DNA of 54,086 bases from NCBI GenBank assembly GCA_964631745.1, contig CAZVWV010000006.1, positions 1-54,086 on the forward strand, read 5' to 3'. How positions within the stretch are numbered: the stretch's first letter is position 1; each line of letters begins with the position of its first letter. This document shows, piece after piece, positions 7,959-16,586 of this stretch. The notes beneath the pieces were generated by a model. That model did not search any database, had not been told where the DNA came from, and saw only the letters and a list, made by a program, of their open reading frames with translations. The DNA is from CAZVWV01 sp964631745 (GTDB lineage: Bacteria > Bdellovibrionota_C > UBA2361 > JBGSMV01). The position numbers were made by a program, and so were the translations under genes.

Positions 7959-8858
7959 ATGCGCGCGTATTTTTTATGGTTATTCAAATTCTTAACAGTA
8001 TTAATTGTTGTCTTTGTGCTGCTGCCCTTAGTAATCGGAGTTATTGTTCAGTTTGGAAATAGTAGCTCGGGAGCGGGGCTCTCGCGCTCCAAGAAAACCG
8101 TTTCGGTGGTGGAGCTGACAGGGATAATTCGTGACTCAAAGGACGTGCTTGAGGATCTATACCGCGAGATTGAAGACCCGCAGGTGCAAGGAATCGTGCT
8201 AAGGGTGGACTCGCCAGGCGGCGCGGTGGGCCCCTCGCAGGAGATAAATGCTGCCGTTAAGAATCTTAAAGCCAAGAAGCCCATTGTGGCCTCTATGGGC
8301 GCGGTTGCCGCCTCGGGCGGTTTATACGCTACTCTTTCGGCGTCCAAAGTTTTTTGCCAGCCGGGAACCATGACCGGTTCAATCGGGGTAATACTAGAAA
8401 TTCCCAACTTTAGTAAGGTCACCGATAAGATCGGGGTCGATATGGTTACGATTAAGAGCGGCAAGTTTAAAGATGTCGGTAACTCATTTCGCCCCATGAC
8501 CGATGAGGAGAGGGATTTCTTGCAAAGCACAGTTTTGGCGGCCTATGAAGAGTTTGTAAGCGCTGTGGCCGACGGGAGATCTATCGATCGTGAAAGCGTC
8601 AAGGAGTTTGCCGACGGGCGAGTAATCCTGGGCTCGCAAGCTAAAGATCTTAAGTTGGTGGATGATTTTGGCGATGTGGTCGATGCCGCGCGGGCGGTAT
8701 TTGAGCTTTCAGGGCAAGCGCTTGCACCCGGTGAGATGCCCAAGCTTCATTACCCGGCTGACGACAAGTTTGAAAAAATCGCGCGGGCGCTCGAAAGTTT
8801 TACTAACTTGCCAGCCATCATGGAAAGCGGCCCGCGGCTACAGTATCTGTTTCGATGA
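7959..8858 (+). CDS. sppA: Signal peptide peptidase SppA, short form
   Basis: This S49-family protease of 299 aa is anchored by one N-terminal membrane helix (about 5-31), with the catalytic domain facing the periplasm. The strand-turn segment LRVDSPGG (81-88) is canonical. The nucleophile is Ser119 in AVAASGGLYA, and the general-base lysine is probably Lys171 in IKSGKFKDVG, matching the Ser/Lys dyad and spacing of the short Bacillus-type enzyme. SppA degrades cleaved signal peptides and other membrane-embedded peptides. The length fits a single-domain SppA that forms a ring of eight, unlike the double-length E. coli protein. Co-transcribed with the HemJ-like gene. Confidence 0.93.
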   Translation: MRAYFLWLFKFLTVLIVVFVLLPLVIGVIVQFGNSSSGAGLSRSKKTVSVVELTGIIRDSKDVLEDLYREIEDPQVQGIVLRVDSPGGAVGPSQEINAAVKNLKAKKPIVASMGAVAASGGLYATLSASKVFCQPGTMTGSIGVILEIPNFSKVTDKIGVDMVTIKSGKFKDVGNSFRPMTDEERDFLQSTVLAAYEEFVSAVADGRSIDRESVKEFADGRVILGSQAKDLKLVDDFGDVVDAARAVFELSGQALAPGEMPKLHYPADDKFEKIARALESFTNLPAIMESGPRLQYLFR

Positions 8859-8874
8859 TTAGCAGGGGATTCCT

Positions 8875-9561
8875 TTAGCGTTTCACCAAAAGCGCCAGGT
8901 GTTGATACGCCAGTAAGCTAGGAAACTTCGTGGCAAGCTTTAGGCGCAGCTCCGAGAGCCAGGACCAAATGGGGTTGTCACAAAAGATTTTAGGCAGCGC
9001 CAATTCAGCAGGGGAGATGCTGGCATAAGTTTGGCTGATGTGTACATTTTCGAACTTGGCTAGAAATTTGTGAAAAGTCCGGCGGGTATAGAAATGCAGG
9101 TGCGTGCGATCTAAAATGCCCCGTTCGAATTCAGTGAATCGGCCGAACAGGAGAGCAAGTCTAGCGCTCCAGTGGCCCACGTTAGGTAGCGAAAGTATTA
9201 TTGATCCGCCGGGAGAAATTTTTTTGATTAGCTCGTTTAGCAGCGCCTCCGGATTAGGCACATGTTCCAGCACATCCATCACCAGTAAGACGTCAAATTG
9301 TGGCTGCTGCAAGCTGTCCACCGATTCGGATACCTCTTTGTATATAGAGTTTAGACGTGGATGCACCGAGCGATCGAGCTCCACAGCGTAGATCTGGTCG
9401 TAACCAAGAGCCTTCAGCGCCTCCCCTATACAGCCCGCGCCTGCGCCAAAATCCAAAATGCGTGCGTTTTGCGCAAGGGCACGCACCCGCTCAAGTGCCC
9501 AAGCGTGACTAGACCCTATAAAAGGCTTGAATTTGTATCTTTCTTCTACGGTTCGCGCCAC
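8875..9561 (-). CDS. Class I SAM-dependent methyltransferase
   Basis: The 228-aa product has a Rossmann-type methyltransferase core: motif I ILDFGAGAGCIGEAL (about 35-49), acidic motif II YAVELDRSV, and the VMDVLEHVPNPEALL segment (about 93-107) followed by ISPGGSIILSLPNVGHW. This layout is common to small-molecule or glycan methyltransferases of the Methyltransf_11/23 type that work on cell-surface sugars. The substrate cannot be assigned. The gene is convergent with sppA (16 nt between stops) and divergent from murC, and sits apart from other glycan genes. Confidence 0.85.
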   Translation of the reverse strand: MARTVEERYKFKPFIGSSHAWALERVRALAQNARILDFGAGAGCIGEALKALGYDQIYAVELDRSVHPRLNSIYKEVSESVDSLQQPQFDVLLVMDVLEHVPNPEALLNELIKKISPGGSIILSLPNVGHWSARLALLFGRFTEFERGILDRTHLHFYTRRTFHKFLAKFENVHISQTYASISPAELALPKIFCDNPIWSWLSELRLKLATKFPSLLAYQHLALLVKR

Positions 9562-9637
9562 TTGCTTTTTAATCTGCGTTTAATTTGGTACTCTTCGAGC
9601 CTACGCAAAGCGAGCGCTTCTGTCCAGGAGATTAGGG

Positions 9638-11008
9638 TTGTATAATACAAAATTACATTTTTTCTTCGTTGGTATCGGCGGTTCCGGCATGTCGGGTATC
9701 GCGGAAATTCTTATAAATTTAGGGTTCAAAGTTTCCGGATCTGATAGGAGTTTGAATCAGAACTGTAAGCGCTTGTCCGGCTTAGGGGCGAAAATATTTG
9801 CGGGGCATGCTGCTGCAAACTTAGCCCAAGATGTTTCGCTCTTGGTGTATTCTAGCGCTGTCAAACAAGACAATCCGGAGGTTGTCGAAGCCCAAGCCAG
9901 AGGACTTCCCGTGATCAGGCGAGCTGAGGTGTTAGCTGAGCTGCTGCGTTTAAAGTTTGGAATAGCCGTGGCCGGTTCGCATGGAAAGACTACGACTACA
10001 AGCTTGATCGCTTCGGTGTTAGAGGTGGCTGGGCTGGATCCCACGGTTGTAATCGGCGGGCAAGTTCGATCGATTGGCACCGGTGCCAAGCTCGGCAAGG
10101 GCGATTTTTTAGTGGCGGAATCTGATGAAAGCGATCGAAGTTTTCTTTTATTGAAGCCCAGCATCGCCATCGTAACAAATATCGACGCAGAACATATGGG
10201 GGCGTATGGATCCATGCAGGATCTAGAGAATTGCTTTGAGACTTTTGTGCAAGCGGTTCCATTTTATGGGCTGGCGGTGTTGTGTGTCGACGATGCGCGC
10301 GTTAGATCTTTGGCGGAGAAAACAAAAGTTAGAAAATGCACATATGGACTTTCGCCCGACGCTCAGATTAGAGCGACAGAGATTACTCCCCAGCAGGGTG
10401 TTACAAGATACAGACTTTGGCGGGCCGAGGAAGATTTGGGTGAAATTAATTTAGCTCTACCGGGGCGACATTTTGTTTGTAACTCGTTGGCTGCGGTGGC
10501 GGTCGGACTTGAATTGGGAATCTCTGTAGAGGTTATCCGCAGCGCGCTTGAGAATTTCGGCGGGGTTGGGCGAAGGCTAGAGCTAGTTGGGGTTTCCAAA
10601 GGCGTCACCTTCATTAATGACTATGGCCATCATCCCTCGGAGATTCGTGCTACCATTGAAGCTGTAAAGAGTGGTTGGCGTAAAGAATTGAATAAGCTAC
10701 ATGTGATTTTTCAGCCACATCGGTACACCAGGACGCGCGATGCTTTCGTGGAGTTCTTATCGTGTTTTTCCGAGGCAGATGATCTTATTTTAACGGAGAT
10801 CTACGCAGCCTCTGAGGAACCGCTGGAAGGAATAACTGGCCGTGTTCTTTTTGAATCCGTTACCCATCCCTCAAAACAGTTTGTGCCTAACCTGGAGGAT
10901 ATCGCCGGTGAAATTATTCCGGAGTTGCGCTCGGGTGATGTGGTTCTATGTTTGGGTGCGGGCTCAATCGGTAGTTTGCCTGAACTATTATTGCAGGGGA
11001 TGAAGTGA
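9638..11008 (+). CDS. murC: UDP-N-acetylmuramate--L-alanine ligase
   Basis: The product is 456 aa, normal for MurC. The start is TTG with AGGAG (9626-9630) at suitable spacing. The N-terminal UDP-sugar-binding Rossmann motif is VGIGGSGMSGIAEIL (11-25), the ATP-binding P-loop is GSHGKTTT (113-120), ESDESD and NIDAEHM follow, and the C-terminal domain contains the DYGHHPSEI motif. MurC adds L-Ala to UDP-MurNAc in the cytoplasm, the first peptide step of peptidoglycan. It starts the mur-fts block, and its stop overlaps the GTG start of murB (GTGA), so the two are coupled. Confidence 0.97.
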   Translation: MYNTKLHFFFVGIGGSGMSGIAEILINLGFKVSGSDRSLNQNCKRLSGLGAKIFAGHAAANLAQDVSLLVYSSAVKQDNPEVVEAQARGLPVIRRAEVLAELLRLKFGIAVAGSHGKTTTTSLIASVLEVAGLDPTVVIGGQVRSIGTGAKLGKGDFLVAESDESDRSFLLLKPSIAIVTNIDAEHMGAYGSMQDLENCFETFVQAVPFYGLAVLCVDDARVRSLAEKTKVRKCTYGLSPDAQIRATEITPQQGVTRYRLWRAEEDLGEINLALPGRHFVCNSLAAVAVGLELGISVEVIRSALENFGGVGRRLELVGVSKGVTFINDYGHHPSEIRATIEAVKSGWRKELNKLHVIFQPHRYTRTRDAFVEFLSCFSEADDLILTEIYAASEEPLEGITGRVLFESVTHPSKQFVPNLEDIAGEIIPELRSGDVVLCLGAGSIGSLPELLLQGMK

Positions 11009-11910
11009 AGTCGATGGCAGCTGAGCAACCAAGCGCATTGCCCGATCTTGTTGTCCGAAGAAATGTGGCGGGCGCGAAGGAAACTACCTTCGCGATCGGT
11101 GGCCCTATTCAGACTCTTTTTGAGGTGAATTCCGTAGCAGGCCTTTCTGCGCTAATAAAGAAATTTAACGGCATGGGCCAGAAATACCTGGTGTTGGGTG
11201 CCGGAAGCAATTTGTTAATACCGGATGGGGGCGTGGCTCTCCCGGTAATTAAGCTTGGGCGCGGGTTCAAATATTTAAAGCAGATAGGAGAAGGGAAGTT
11301 TTCGGTGGGCGGCGCCAGTTCCTTGATGACGCTGGTTCGCGAGCTTTCGGAGGAGGGGTATGCCGGATTGGAATTTGCGGGGGGCATTCCAGCTTCTTTC
11401 GGCGGAGCGCTTAGAATGAACGCTGGAGCACACGGCGCGGAGCTGTCCGGGTTAGTTTCGTCTGTAAGTTGTGTGGACACTGCTGGCGAGGTGCTTGAAC
11501 TTGCGGCAAGGGAATTGAGATTCGGATATCGGTATGCGGAGCTGCCGCCCGATGCTGTAATTATCGCTGGCACGATTGATGTGGTGAAGGGCGAAAAGGG
11601 ACGAATACTACGCAAGCGCGCAGAGTTTTTAGCAGAACGCAAAAGTCGTCAACCCTTGCAACTGCCCTCGGCAGGCTCGGTGTTTAGGAACCCGAGCCCC
11701 AGCCAGAGCGCCGGGTGGCTGATTGAGCAGGCTGGACTAAAGGGCAGGCAAATCGGCGGTGCCAGGATTTCGGAACAACATGCCAACTGGATCGTAAACC
11801 CGGAAAGGAGCGCATCAAGCGCTAATGTGCTCGAACTTATCGACCTTTGCATTAAGGCAGTTAATGAGAAGCATTCAGTAATTCTGGAGCCGGAGATAGT
11901 ACGCTGGTAG
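11005..11910 (+). CDS. murB: UDP-N-acetylenolpyruvoylglucosamine reductase
   Basis: The 301-aa FAD enzyme reduces UDP-GlcNAc-enolpyruvate to UDP-MurNAc. FAD-binding features include FAIGGP (29-34), LVLGAGSNLLI (62-72) and GGIPASFGGALRMNAGAHG. The proton-donor serine lies in PSAGSVFRNP, and the substrate-binding tail is present as AGWLIEQAGLKG and ISEQHANWIVN. It ends in EPEIVRW with the late catalytic Glu. Length and motifs fit type II MurB. The GTG start overlaps the murC stop; an in-frame ATG at 11014 is an alternative. Confidence 0.97.
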   Translation: MKSMAAEQPSALPDLVVRRNVAGAKETTFAIGGPIQTLFEVNSVAGLSALIKKFNGMGQKYLVLGAGSNLLIPDGGVALPVIKLGRGFKYLKQIGEGKFSVGGASSLMTLVRELSEEGYAGLEFAGGIPASFGGALRMNAGAHGAELSGLVSSVSCVDTAGEVLELAARELRFGYRYAELPPDAVIIAGTIDVVKGEKGRILRKRAEFLAERKSRQPLQLPSAGSVFRNPSPSQSAGWLIEQAGLKGRQIGGARISEQHANWIVNPERSASSANVLELIDLCIKAVNEKHSVILEPEIVRW

Positions 11911-12069
11911 GGGCGGGTTCTGGCGCGTCCTCTCCCTGGCCCACAGCGCGCATTTTCTCAGAGACCTTGCGCGCAGGGGTAGCGCTGTCCGTTCCCGACC
12001 GCAAGGCTCAAGAAATGCGCCAATATCGTAGCTTCCTATACATCAGCACGCTTGCTAAAATGCCATCCT

Positions 12070-12900
12070 ATGCGTGGAAGGATTTATGGAGGGCTAGCTT
12101 TAGTCTTAGTGCTTGCGGTAGTAGCTTATGTTCCCGCCGTGCCGGCTTATTTCTATGCAACTTCTTCAAAGCTCCACACAGCGCTTTACCAACGCGAGAT
12201 CCGGGTCTCCGGGGCAAGTATAATTTCGGAGAAATCTTTAAAATTAGATAGCTTCGCTTCAAACAGTTCTATCTGGTGGAGGCTAAATCATTCGGAAATC
12301 GAACGTCAGATTTTAGCCGATCCCATTGTGGCGACTGCCTCCGTCAGGCCTTGTACTACTTTCGCGCTTGGCTGTTTTACCGTAAATATTACCGAGCGCA
12401 CGCCGAATATGATTGCGTCGATTAACAACCGCTACTGGGTTGTAGGCGATGACGGTGGGTTGCTGGCTTCTTTGCCCCTTGAGAAAGAGTTATTTGCGCG
12501 CTTGGATCAGTTAGCGCTTGCCGGAAAGGTAATTGATCTGAAAGAGGCCCCGCGTGTAACGGGATTGATGCCCGAGGGAGCTTCCGAAGAAGTTTTAAAG
12601 GCACGTTACGCATACTTAAAATCTGCTATGCCGGTAATTGAATCTTTAAGCGATAAACGGGTCGGGTCGGTAAAATTTTACGAAAATGGCGAGTTAGAAG
12701 TGCGCTTCAAAGAGATGGATATCCCCGTTGTATTTGGTTATGCCGCAGGAGATCTAGATATCGTAAAAAAAGGCGCTAAACGCTTAAGACGGATTCTCAG
12801 CGAACTTGGGACGAATACCGGGAATTTGGAGAAAATAGACTTGGCCATGGATAAAGTAGTGGTGGTCTCAACCAAAGGCGCCGCTGCCGAAAACACTTGA
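12070..12900 (+). CDS. ftsQ: FtsQ/DivIB-type cell division protein
   Basis: The protein is bitopic: a short cytoplasmic N-terminus, one membrane helix (GGLALVLVLAVVAYVPAVPAY), then a POTRA-like segment that begins YQREIRVSGASIISEKSL and a beta domain with VRPCTTFALGCFTVNITERTPN and an LxxxxGxLL-type strand. This order, and its place between murB and ftsA, identify it as FtsQ even though sequence is weakly conserved. It links FtsB/FtsL to the divisome in the periplasm. Start is uncertain: the ATG at 12070 is used here, TTG at 12052 is possible, and neither has a clear ribosome binding site. A Cys pair near residue 100 could form a disulfide. No ddl gene lies between murB and ftsQ. Confidence 0.82.
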   Translation: MRGRIYGGLALVLVLAVVAYVPAVPAYFYATSSKLHTALYQREIRVSGASIISEKSLKLDSFASNSSIWWRLNHSEIERQILADPIVATASVRPCTTFALGCFTVNITERTPNMIASINNRYWVVGDDGGLLASLPLEKELFARLDQLALAGKVIDLKEAPRVTGLMPEGASEEVLKARYAYLKSAMPVIESLSDKRVGSVKFYENGELEVRFKEMDIPVVFGYAAGDLDIVKKGAKRLRRILSELGTNTGNLEKIDLAMDKVVVVSTKGAAAENT

Positions 12901-12915
12901 AATTCCGCTCATAAC

Positions 12916-12937
12916 GCAAATAGTTGCCTCTATTTGC
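12916..12937. promoter_or_regulatory. 8-bp hairpin in the ftsQ-ftsA gap
   Basis: GCAAATAG (12916-12923) and CTATTTGC (12930-12937) are perfectly complementary with a 6-nt loop. No U-run follows, so it is not a standard terminator; it may be an mRNA-stability or attenuation element, or an operator. It lies 45 nt before the ftsA start. Confidence 0.45.
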
Positions 12938-12982
12938 TATTATGCACTTGAATTATGCCCAAACCCCGTTTAATTTGCGTAT

Positions 12983-14233
12983 ATGGCAAGTAAGCAAAAT
13001 GTTGTCGTTGGACTCGATATCGGAACAACAAATATTACGGTCGCGGTCGGGCAGTTAACTGGCTCGTCGAACGGCCAGACCGCAGCTGATAAACGGATCG
13101 ATATTGTTGGCATGGGAGCCGTGCCCTCGCGTGGGCTTAGAAAAGGTGTGGTCATCAATATTGAAGCTACGGTGCAATCCATTTCTGATGCTGTGCGTTT
13201 AGCCGAGACTATGGCCGGCGTGCAGATTAATGCCGTGCATGCGGCCATCTCTGGGAGTCACATAAAAGGTCTGAATAGTCACGGAATTGTAGGCGTTAAG
13301 CGAAGGGAAGTTAGCTCGCAAGATATTGAGCGGGTTATAGAAGCCGCAAAGGCGGTGGCTATCCCCATGGATAGAGAGATTCTGCATGTTTTGCCACAGG
13401 AGTTTATACTAGATGAGCAGGATGGTATTCGCGATCCGCTTGGCATGAACGGCGTGCGACTTGAAGCGCGCGTGCATATTGTAACCGGCGCCGTGGCAAG
13501 CGCACAAAATATCGTAAAATGTGCTAACCGTTGCGGACTGGCGGTGCAAAACATCGTGCTTGCGCCGCTTGTGTCGGCGCGCGCGGTACTTAGCCCGGAG
13601 GAACAGGAGCTGGGTGTTTGCCTTTTAGATATTGGGGGCGGGACTGCGGATTTGGTGGTGTTTCATAACGGCGCTGTTAAACATACTTCGGTGATCTCTG
13701 TTGGCGGAAATCATATCACCAATGATATCGCCGCGGGCCTTAGAACACCGATAGCAGCGGCGGAAGATATTAAATGCCGTTACGGCAGCGCGCTAGTTGG
13801 ACTTGTTAGTCGTGATGAGACCATTGAGGTCCCGTCGACCGGAGGCAGACCTCCTAGAGTTTTATCGAAATTGGTGTTGGCTGAGATCATCGAGCCGCGT
13901 GTGAACGAAATCCTTAACTTGATACAGCGTGAGCTAATTAGGGCCGATTGCGATCAGTTCTTAACTGGAGGCTTGGTGATCACCGGTGGGGCAGGGAACC
14001 TAAGCGGCATCGCTTCAGCGGCTGAGCAGATATTTAATCTTCCAGTGCGTGTTGGAACACCAGCTGGCATGGGCGGGCTGAGCGACCTCGTCAGGGGTCC
14101 GGAATATGCCACCGTGGTTGGGCTCTTGTTGCACGCGGCCAGTGAATCTTCAGTGTCTCGTTACGCACACGGGGGCTGGAGCGTTACCCGAGCCGCCAGA
14201 CGCCTCGGTAATTGGCTGGGGGAACACTTTTGA
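12983..14233 (+). CDS. ftsA: Cell division protein FtsA
   Basis: This 416-aa actin-like ATPase tethers FtsZ to the membrane. Phosphate-1 motif is VGLDIGTTNITVAVGQL (9-25). The SHS2/1C region (ILHVLPQEFILDEQDGI-type) and phosphate-2 motif LLDIGGGTADLVVF are clear, and the adenosine motif is VITGGAGNLSGI. The C-terminus ends in a short amphipathic helix (ARRLGNWLGEHF), the membrane-targeting sequence. Length is normal. The stop overlaps the TTG start of the next gene (TTGA), so that gene is translated with FtsA. ftsZ is not adjacent, as it would usually be, but about 31 kb downstream. Confidence 0.96.
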   Translation: MASKQNVVVGLDIGTTNITVAVGQLTGSSNGQTAADKRIDIVGMGAVPSRGLRKGVVINIEATVQSISDAVRLAETMAGVQINAVHAAISGSHIKGLNSHGIVGVKRREVSSQDIERVIEAAKAVAIPMDREILHVLPQEFILDEQDGIRDPLGMNGVRLEARVHIVTGAVASAQNIVKCANRCGLAVQNIVLAPLVSARAVLSPEEQELGVCLLDIGGGTADLVVFHNGAVKHTSVISVGGNHITNDIAAGLRTPIAAAEDIKCRYGSALVGLVSRDETIEVPSTGGRPPRVLSKLVLAEIIEPRVNEILNLIQRELIRADCDQFLTGGLVITGGAGNLSGIASAAEQIFNLPVRVGTPAGMGGLSDLVRGPEYATVVGLLLHAASESSVSRYAHGGWSVTRAARRLGNWLGEHF

Positions 14234-14622
14234 GTAAAGGCAAATTATCTCAAAAATCTCCGGCTTTGTACGAAGGTCTGGTGCGGGCCCTAGGCGCCAT
14301 AGATCAGCAGATTGCAAGGGAGATGCAACGTAGCCCGTCCGAGCGTGAAACTCAGGGGGTGCAGAAGTGGAAACCGATCGCCGACAGGGTAGAAATCGCA
14401 GCAGCTCTGGTGATAGACGCCTTTAACGAGCGAGCAGCCGAACTTGAATCTATAGTAGTTTTGGCTCAGGCCATGACAAAAGCTCTCCATCTAATCGCCC
14501 AAGATTTGGGTAGCGAAGGCCTGGGCGAGATTCGTGCATCATATTGCGCAGCGGCGTTTAGAGCAGTCACTGACGATGCCGAGCGTGCACTCTCAGTGCT
14601 GGATCAGCCGCAACTATCCTAA
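14230..14622 (+). CDS. Unknown protein translationally coupled to ftsA
   Basis: The start is taken as TTG at 14230, overlapping the ftsA stop by 4 nt, with GGGGGA upstream; the product is about 130 aa. I do not recognise the family. It is soluble and mostly helical, with an acidic C-terminal half (AAALVIDAFNERAAELESIV, AVTDDAERALSVL) and no signal peptide or membrane helix. Its position in the ftsA operon suggests an accessory role in division or cell-wall growth, but this is inference only. The dispersed repeat copy 2 follows within 65 nt. Confidence 0.7.
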   Translation: MSKGKLSQKSPALYEGLVRALGAIDQQIAREMQRSPSERETQGVQKWKPIADRVEIAAALVIDAFNERAAELESIVVLAQAMTKALHLIAQDLGSEGLGEIRASYCAAAFRAVTDDAERALSVLDQPQLS

Positions 14623-14683
14623 GAGCTTATAGGCGAACATTATAATCTTATTGATGCGTTAGCATCGCTGCGAAGCGTAAAAA

Positions 14684-14858
14684 TATTATGTAGCGCCGAC
14701 GACTCGTCGGCCGGTGGTCATAACGGCACTGCCTGTTAGGGCGTAGCCACCACCTGCTCGCACCTGGTGCTGCCTGTCGGCCTAACATTTAGTGCCACCC
14801 CGTGGCACCGGCCGACGAGTCGTCGTCGCTCCATAATATTCCTGCTTTGCCCAGGGTT
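14684..14858 (+). repeat. Dispersed hairpin-ended repeat, copy 2 (both ends present)
   Basis: The left end is TATTATGTAGC followed by palindrome GCCGACGACTCGTCGGC (14695-14711). The right end is the inverted counterpart at 14811-14827 (one mismatch) followed by GCTCCATAATATTCCTGCTTTGCCCAGGG. A second nested inverted pair lies inside: GGCACTGCCTGTTAGG against CCTAACATTTAGTGCC. The body includes AGGGCGTAGCCACCACCTG, in the same orientation as copy 1. No coding potential was seen in it. Confidence 0.92.
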
Positions 14859-14899
14859 TTTTAGCAAATGCGTTTGTTCTGCCTGTCCTGCCATAACGA

Positions 14900-14908
14900 C
14901 CCCCCCCC
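14900..14908. repeat. Nine-C homopolymer upstream of the pilin gene
   Basis: A run of nine cytosines is followed by AAAAAC and TTTTTT. It lies 58 nt before the pilin start codon. Such tracts are prone to length variation by slippage or to assembly error; whether it affects expression is unknown. Confidence 0.6.
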
Positions 14909-14965
14909 AAAAACTTTTTTATCGTATTCCGGAAACTTTTCACTAAAGATTCACGATAATATAAT

Positions 14966-15322
14966 ATGAAAGATAATGGATTTAGCTTAATTGAGCTTAT
15001 AACTGTAATGGCGATTATCGCTATCTTAACGGCAGTGGCTATACCGCAGTACAGCGATTACAAGCGCCGGGCTTTTGATAGCCGCGCTGTTACTGACTTG
15101 CGAAATGTGGCTACCTCAGAAGAGATGTACTTCCTTGATAACGAGGAGTATCTCTCCTGCCAAAACCAGAGCTGTGCGGAACTCCCCGGGATTGGAGCAA
15201 TCTCTGATGGCGTGACTCTTCAGATCACAGCCTCGGAGAGTTCGTTTCTCGGCGCGGCCAGCCATCCGAGGGGAGCTAAACATTTCTTATGGGATAGCGA
15301 AAAGGGCGGGCTACAGGATTAG
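14966..15322 (+). CDS. Type IV pilin-like prepilin
   Basis: The 118-aa product has a classic type III signal: a short MKDNG leader, cleavage expected between Gly5 and Phe6, then FSLIEL with Glu at mature position 5, and a hydrophobic helix (LITVMAIIAILTAVAIP) that forms the fibre core. The globular part has a Cys pair (SCQNQSC), which could make a disulfide loop. It is a minor pilin or PilA-like subunit, assembled by machinery not encoded in the window. The C-terminal domain is small compared with typical PilA (about 150 aa). It stands alone downstream of repeat copy 2. I see no convincing gene between it and the next gene (15323-15602). Confidence 0.88.
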   Translation: MKDNGFSLIELITVMAIIAILTAVAIPQYSDYKRRAFDSRAVTDLRNVATSEEMYFLDNEEYLSCQNQSCAELPGIGAISDGVTLQITASESSFLGAASHPRGAKHFLWDSEKGGLQD

Positions 15323-15602
15323 TCCCTCTCTGGAGTGCTACTTGCTAACGATCTTCGAAATCTCGCAGGAGACACGCTTAAAGGAGGCGTATGCTGGCTC
15401 TTTCAGCTCGATAATCGCCCAACAAACTATGATAAAAGCTACTGCGAGTTTTCCTACCTGGAGTCTTCGTATCGCCATCCTTAACCTTCACAACCTAGAG
15501 CGGTTACCTGCCAGCGCCTACACCGGCACTAATGCAATTTATCTAAGTAATGCAAGCAGCATGCCGAAATTCTGTAGGTAATTTTCTTAATTAGTACCCG
15601 AT

Positions 15603-16583
15603 TTAGCGCGTTCCAAAGGTAAGATCCAAGCCCTGTTGAACGGTATATCGCGGTGCATACCCCAAATCACGCCGAGCGGCCGAGATGTCAAAGTAATGCT
15701 CAGAGGCCATCTCATGCACCAAAAATCTGGTAAGCCTGGGCTCTTTGCCCGTAAGGGCCGCGATAATCTCCGAAATTCCGGCCAGGCCGTAAGCCACCGC
15801 TTTTGGAACTCGCTTTTCTATGGGCGACAGCCCGCTGCGCTTCAAGACCTCGTCAATCCACCACCAAAGCTTCACCGGTTCCCCTTGGCTGATAAAATAA
15901 GCCCTTCCGCGCGCTGCGGAATTTCTATCCAAGGCCCGCCAGGCCAGAATATGCGCCTCAACGCAATCATCTATGTAATTAAAGTCTACTAGGTTCTCGC
16001 CGGAACCAATTCGCACCAAGGCACCCCTTCGTGCTTTTTCTAATACGGCCCTAATTAGGCTGGTATCGCCGGGTCCGAAAATTAGATGTGGCCGTAACGC
16101 CACCGTTCGGAGCACTGCTGAGTTTGCAGATAACACTGCCTGCTCCGCCAATGCCTTGGTGCGCGGATATTCGGCCAGAAAACGGGCAGGGTAAGGCACC
16201 TCTTCGTTGGCGTTTCGCAAGGTAGCGCCCCCGGAGATCACGCTGGGAGAGCTAGTAAAAACGAGGTCAGGGACACCGCATTCGAGGCAGGCTTTAATAA
16301 CGTTGCGGCTGCCCTCTACGTTTATCGAAAAAAAATCATTGGGCTTCCCCCACATTTCAACTTTAGCAGCCGTGTGAAACACGACCTCCGCTCCGCTAAA
16401 GATATCTTTTAATTTTGAGAAGTCGCTCGTGATATCTAATCTAATTGTTGTGACACCCATGGCACTCAGTGTAGGGTATTCCGAGCGCGCCACTGAAAAC
16501 ACCAGATGGCCATCAGCAATAAGTCGCGCGCAAAGCGCCCTTCCTAAAAATCCGCCGCCACCGGTGACAACAACCTTGGCCAC
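15603..16583 (-). CDS. NAD(P)-dependent 3beta-HSD/OleD-like reductase
   Basis: This 326-aa short-chain (extended) dehydrogenase has the nucleotide motif VTGGGGFLGRALCARL (6-21), active-site serine region FTSSPSVISGG and the YPRTK catalytic Tyr-Lys pair. Length and local sequence (EQAVLSAN, ALRPHLIFGPGD, FNYIDDCVEAH, YFISQGEP) closely follow OleD, which reduces 2-alkyl-3-oxoalkanoic acids in long-chain olefin biosynthesis. OleA, OleB and OleC are not in the window. Alternatives are a sterol or NDP-sugar dehydrogenase. It is the last gene of a tight minus-strand operon: dapE, an SGNH hydrolase and an exported protein lie upstream, with only 3 nt between it and its neighbour. Confidence 0.75.
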   Translation of the reverse strand: MAKVVVTGGGGFLGRALCARLIADGHLVFSVARSEYPTLSAMGVTTIRLDITSDFSKLKDIFSGAEVVFHTAAKVEMWGKPNDFFSINVEGSRNVIKACLECGVPDLVFTSSPSVISGGATLRNANEEVPYPARFLAEYPRTKALAEQAVLSANSAVLRTVALRPHLIFGPGDTSLIRAVLEKARRGALVRIGSGENLVDFNYIDDCVEAHILAWRALDRNSAARGRAYFISQGEPVKLWWWIDEVLKRSGLSPIEKRVPKAVAYGLAGISEIIAALTGKEPRLTRFLVHEMASEHYFDISAARRDLGYAPRYTVQQGLDLTFGTR

Positions 16584-16586
16584 CGC

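Noticed and set aside
14684..14858. Repeat copies as insertion sequences
   Set aside because: They are too short for a transposase gene and carry no reading frame; they can only be non-autonomous.
15342..15581. 79-codon open frame after the pilin
   Set aside because: TTG start without a ribosome binding site and a sequence with no protein-like pattern; I leave the region as intergenic.
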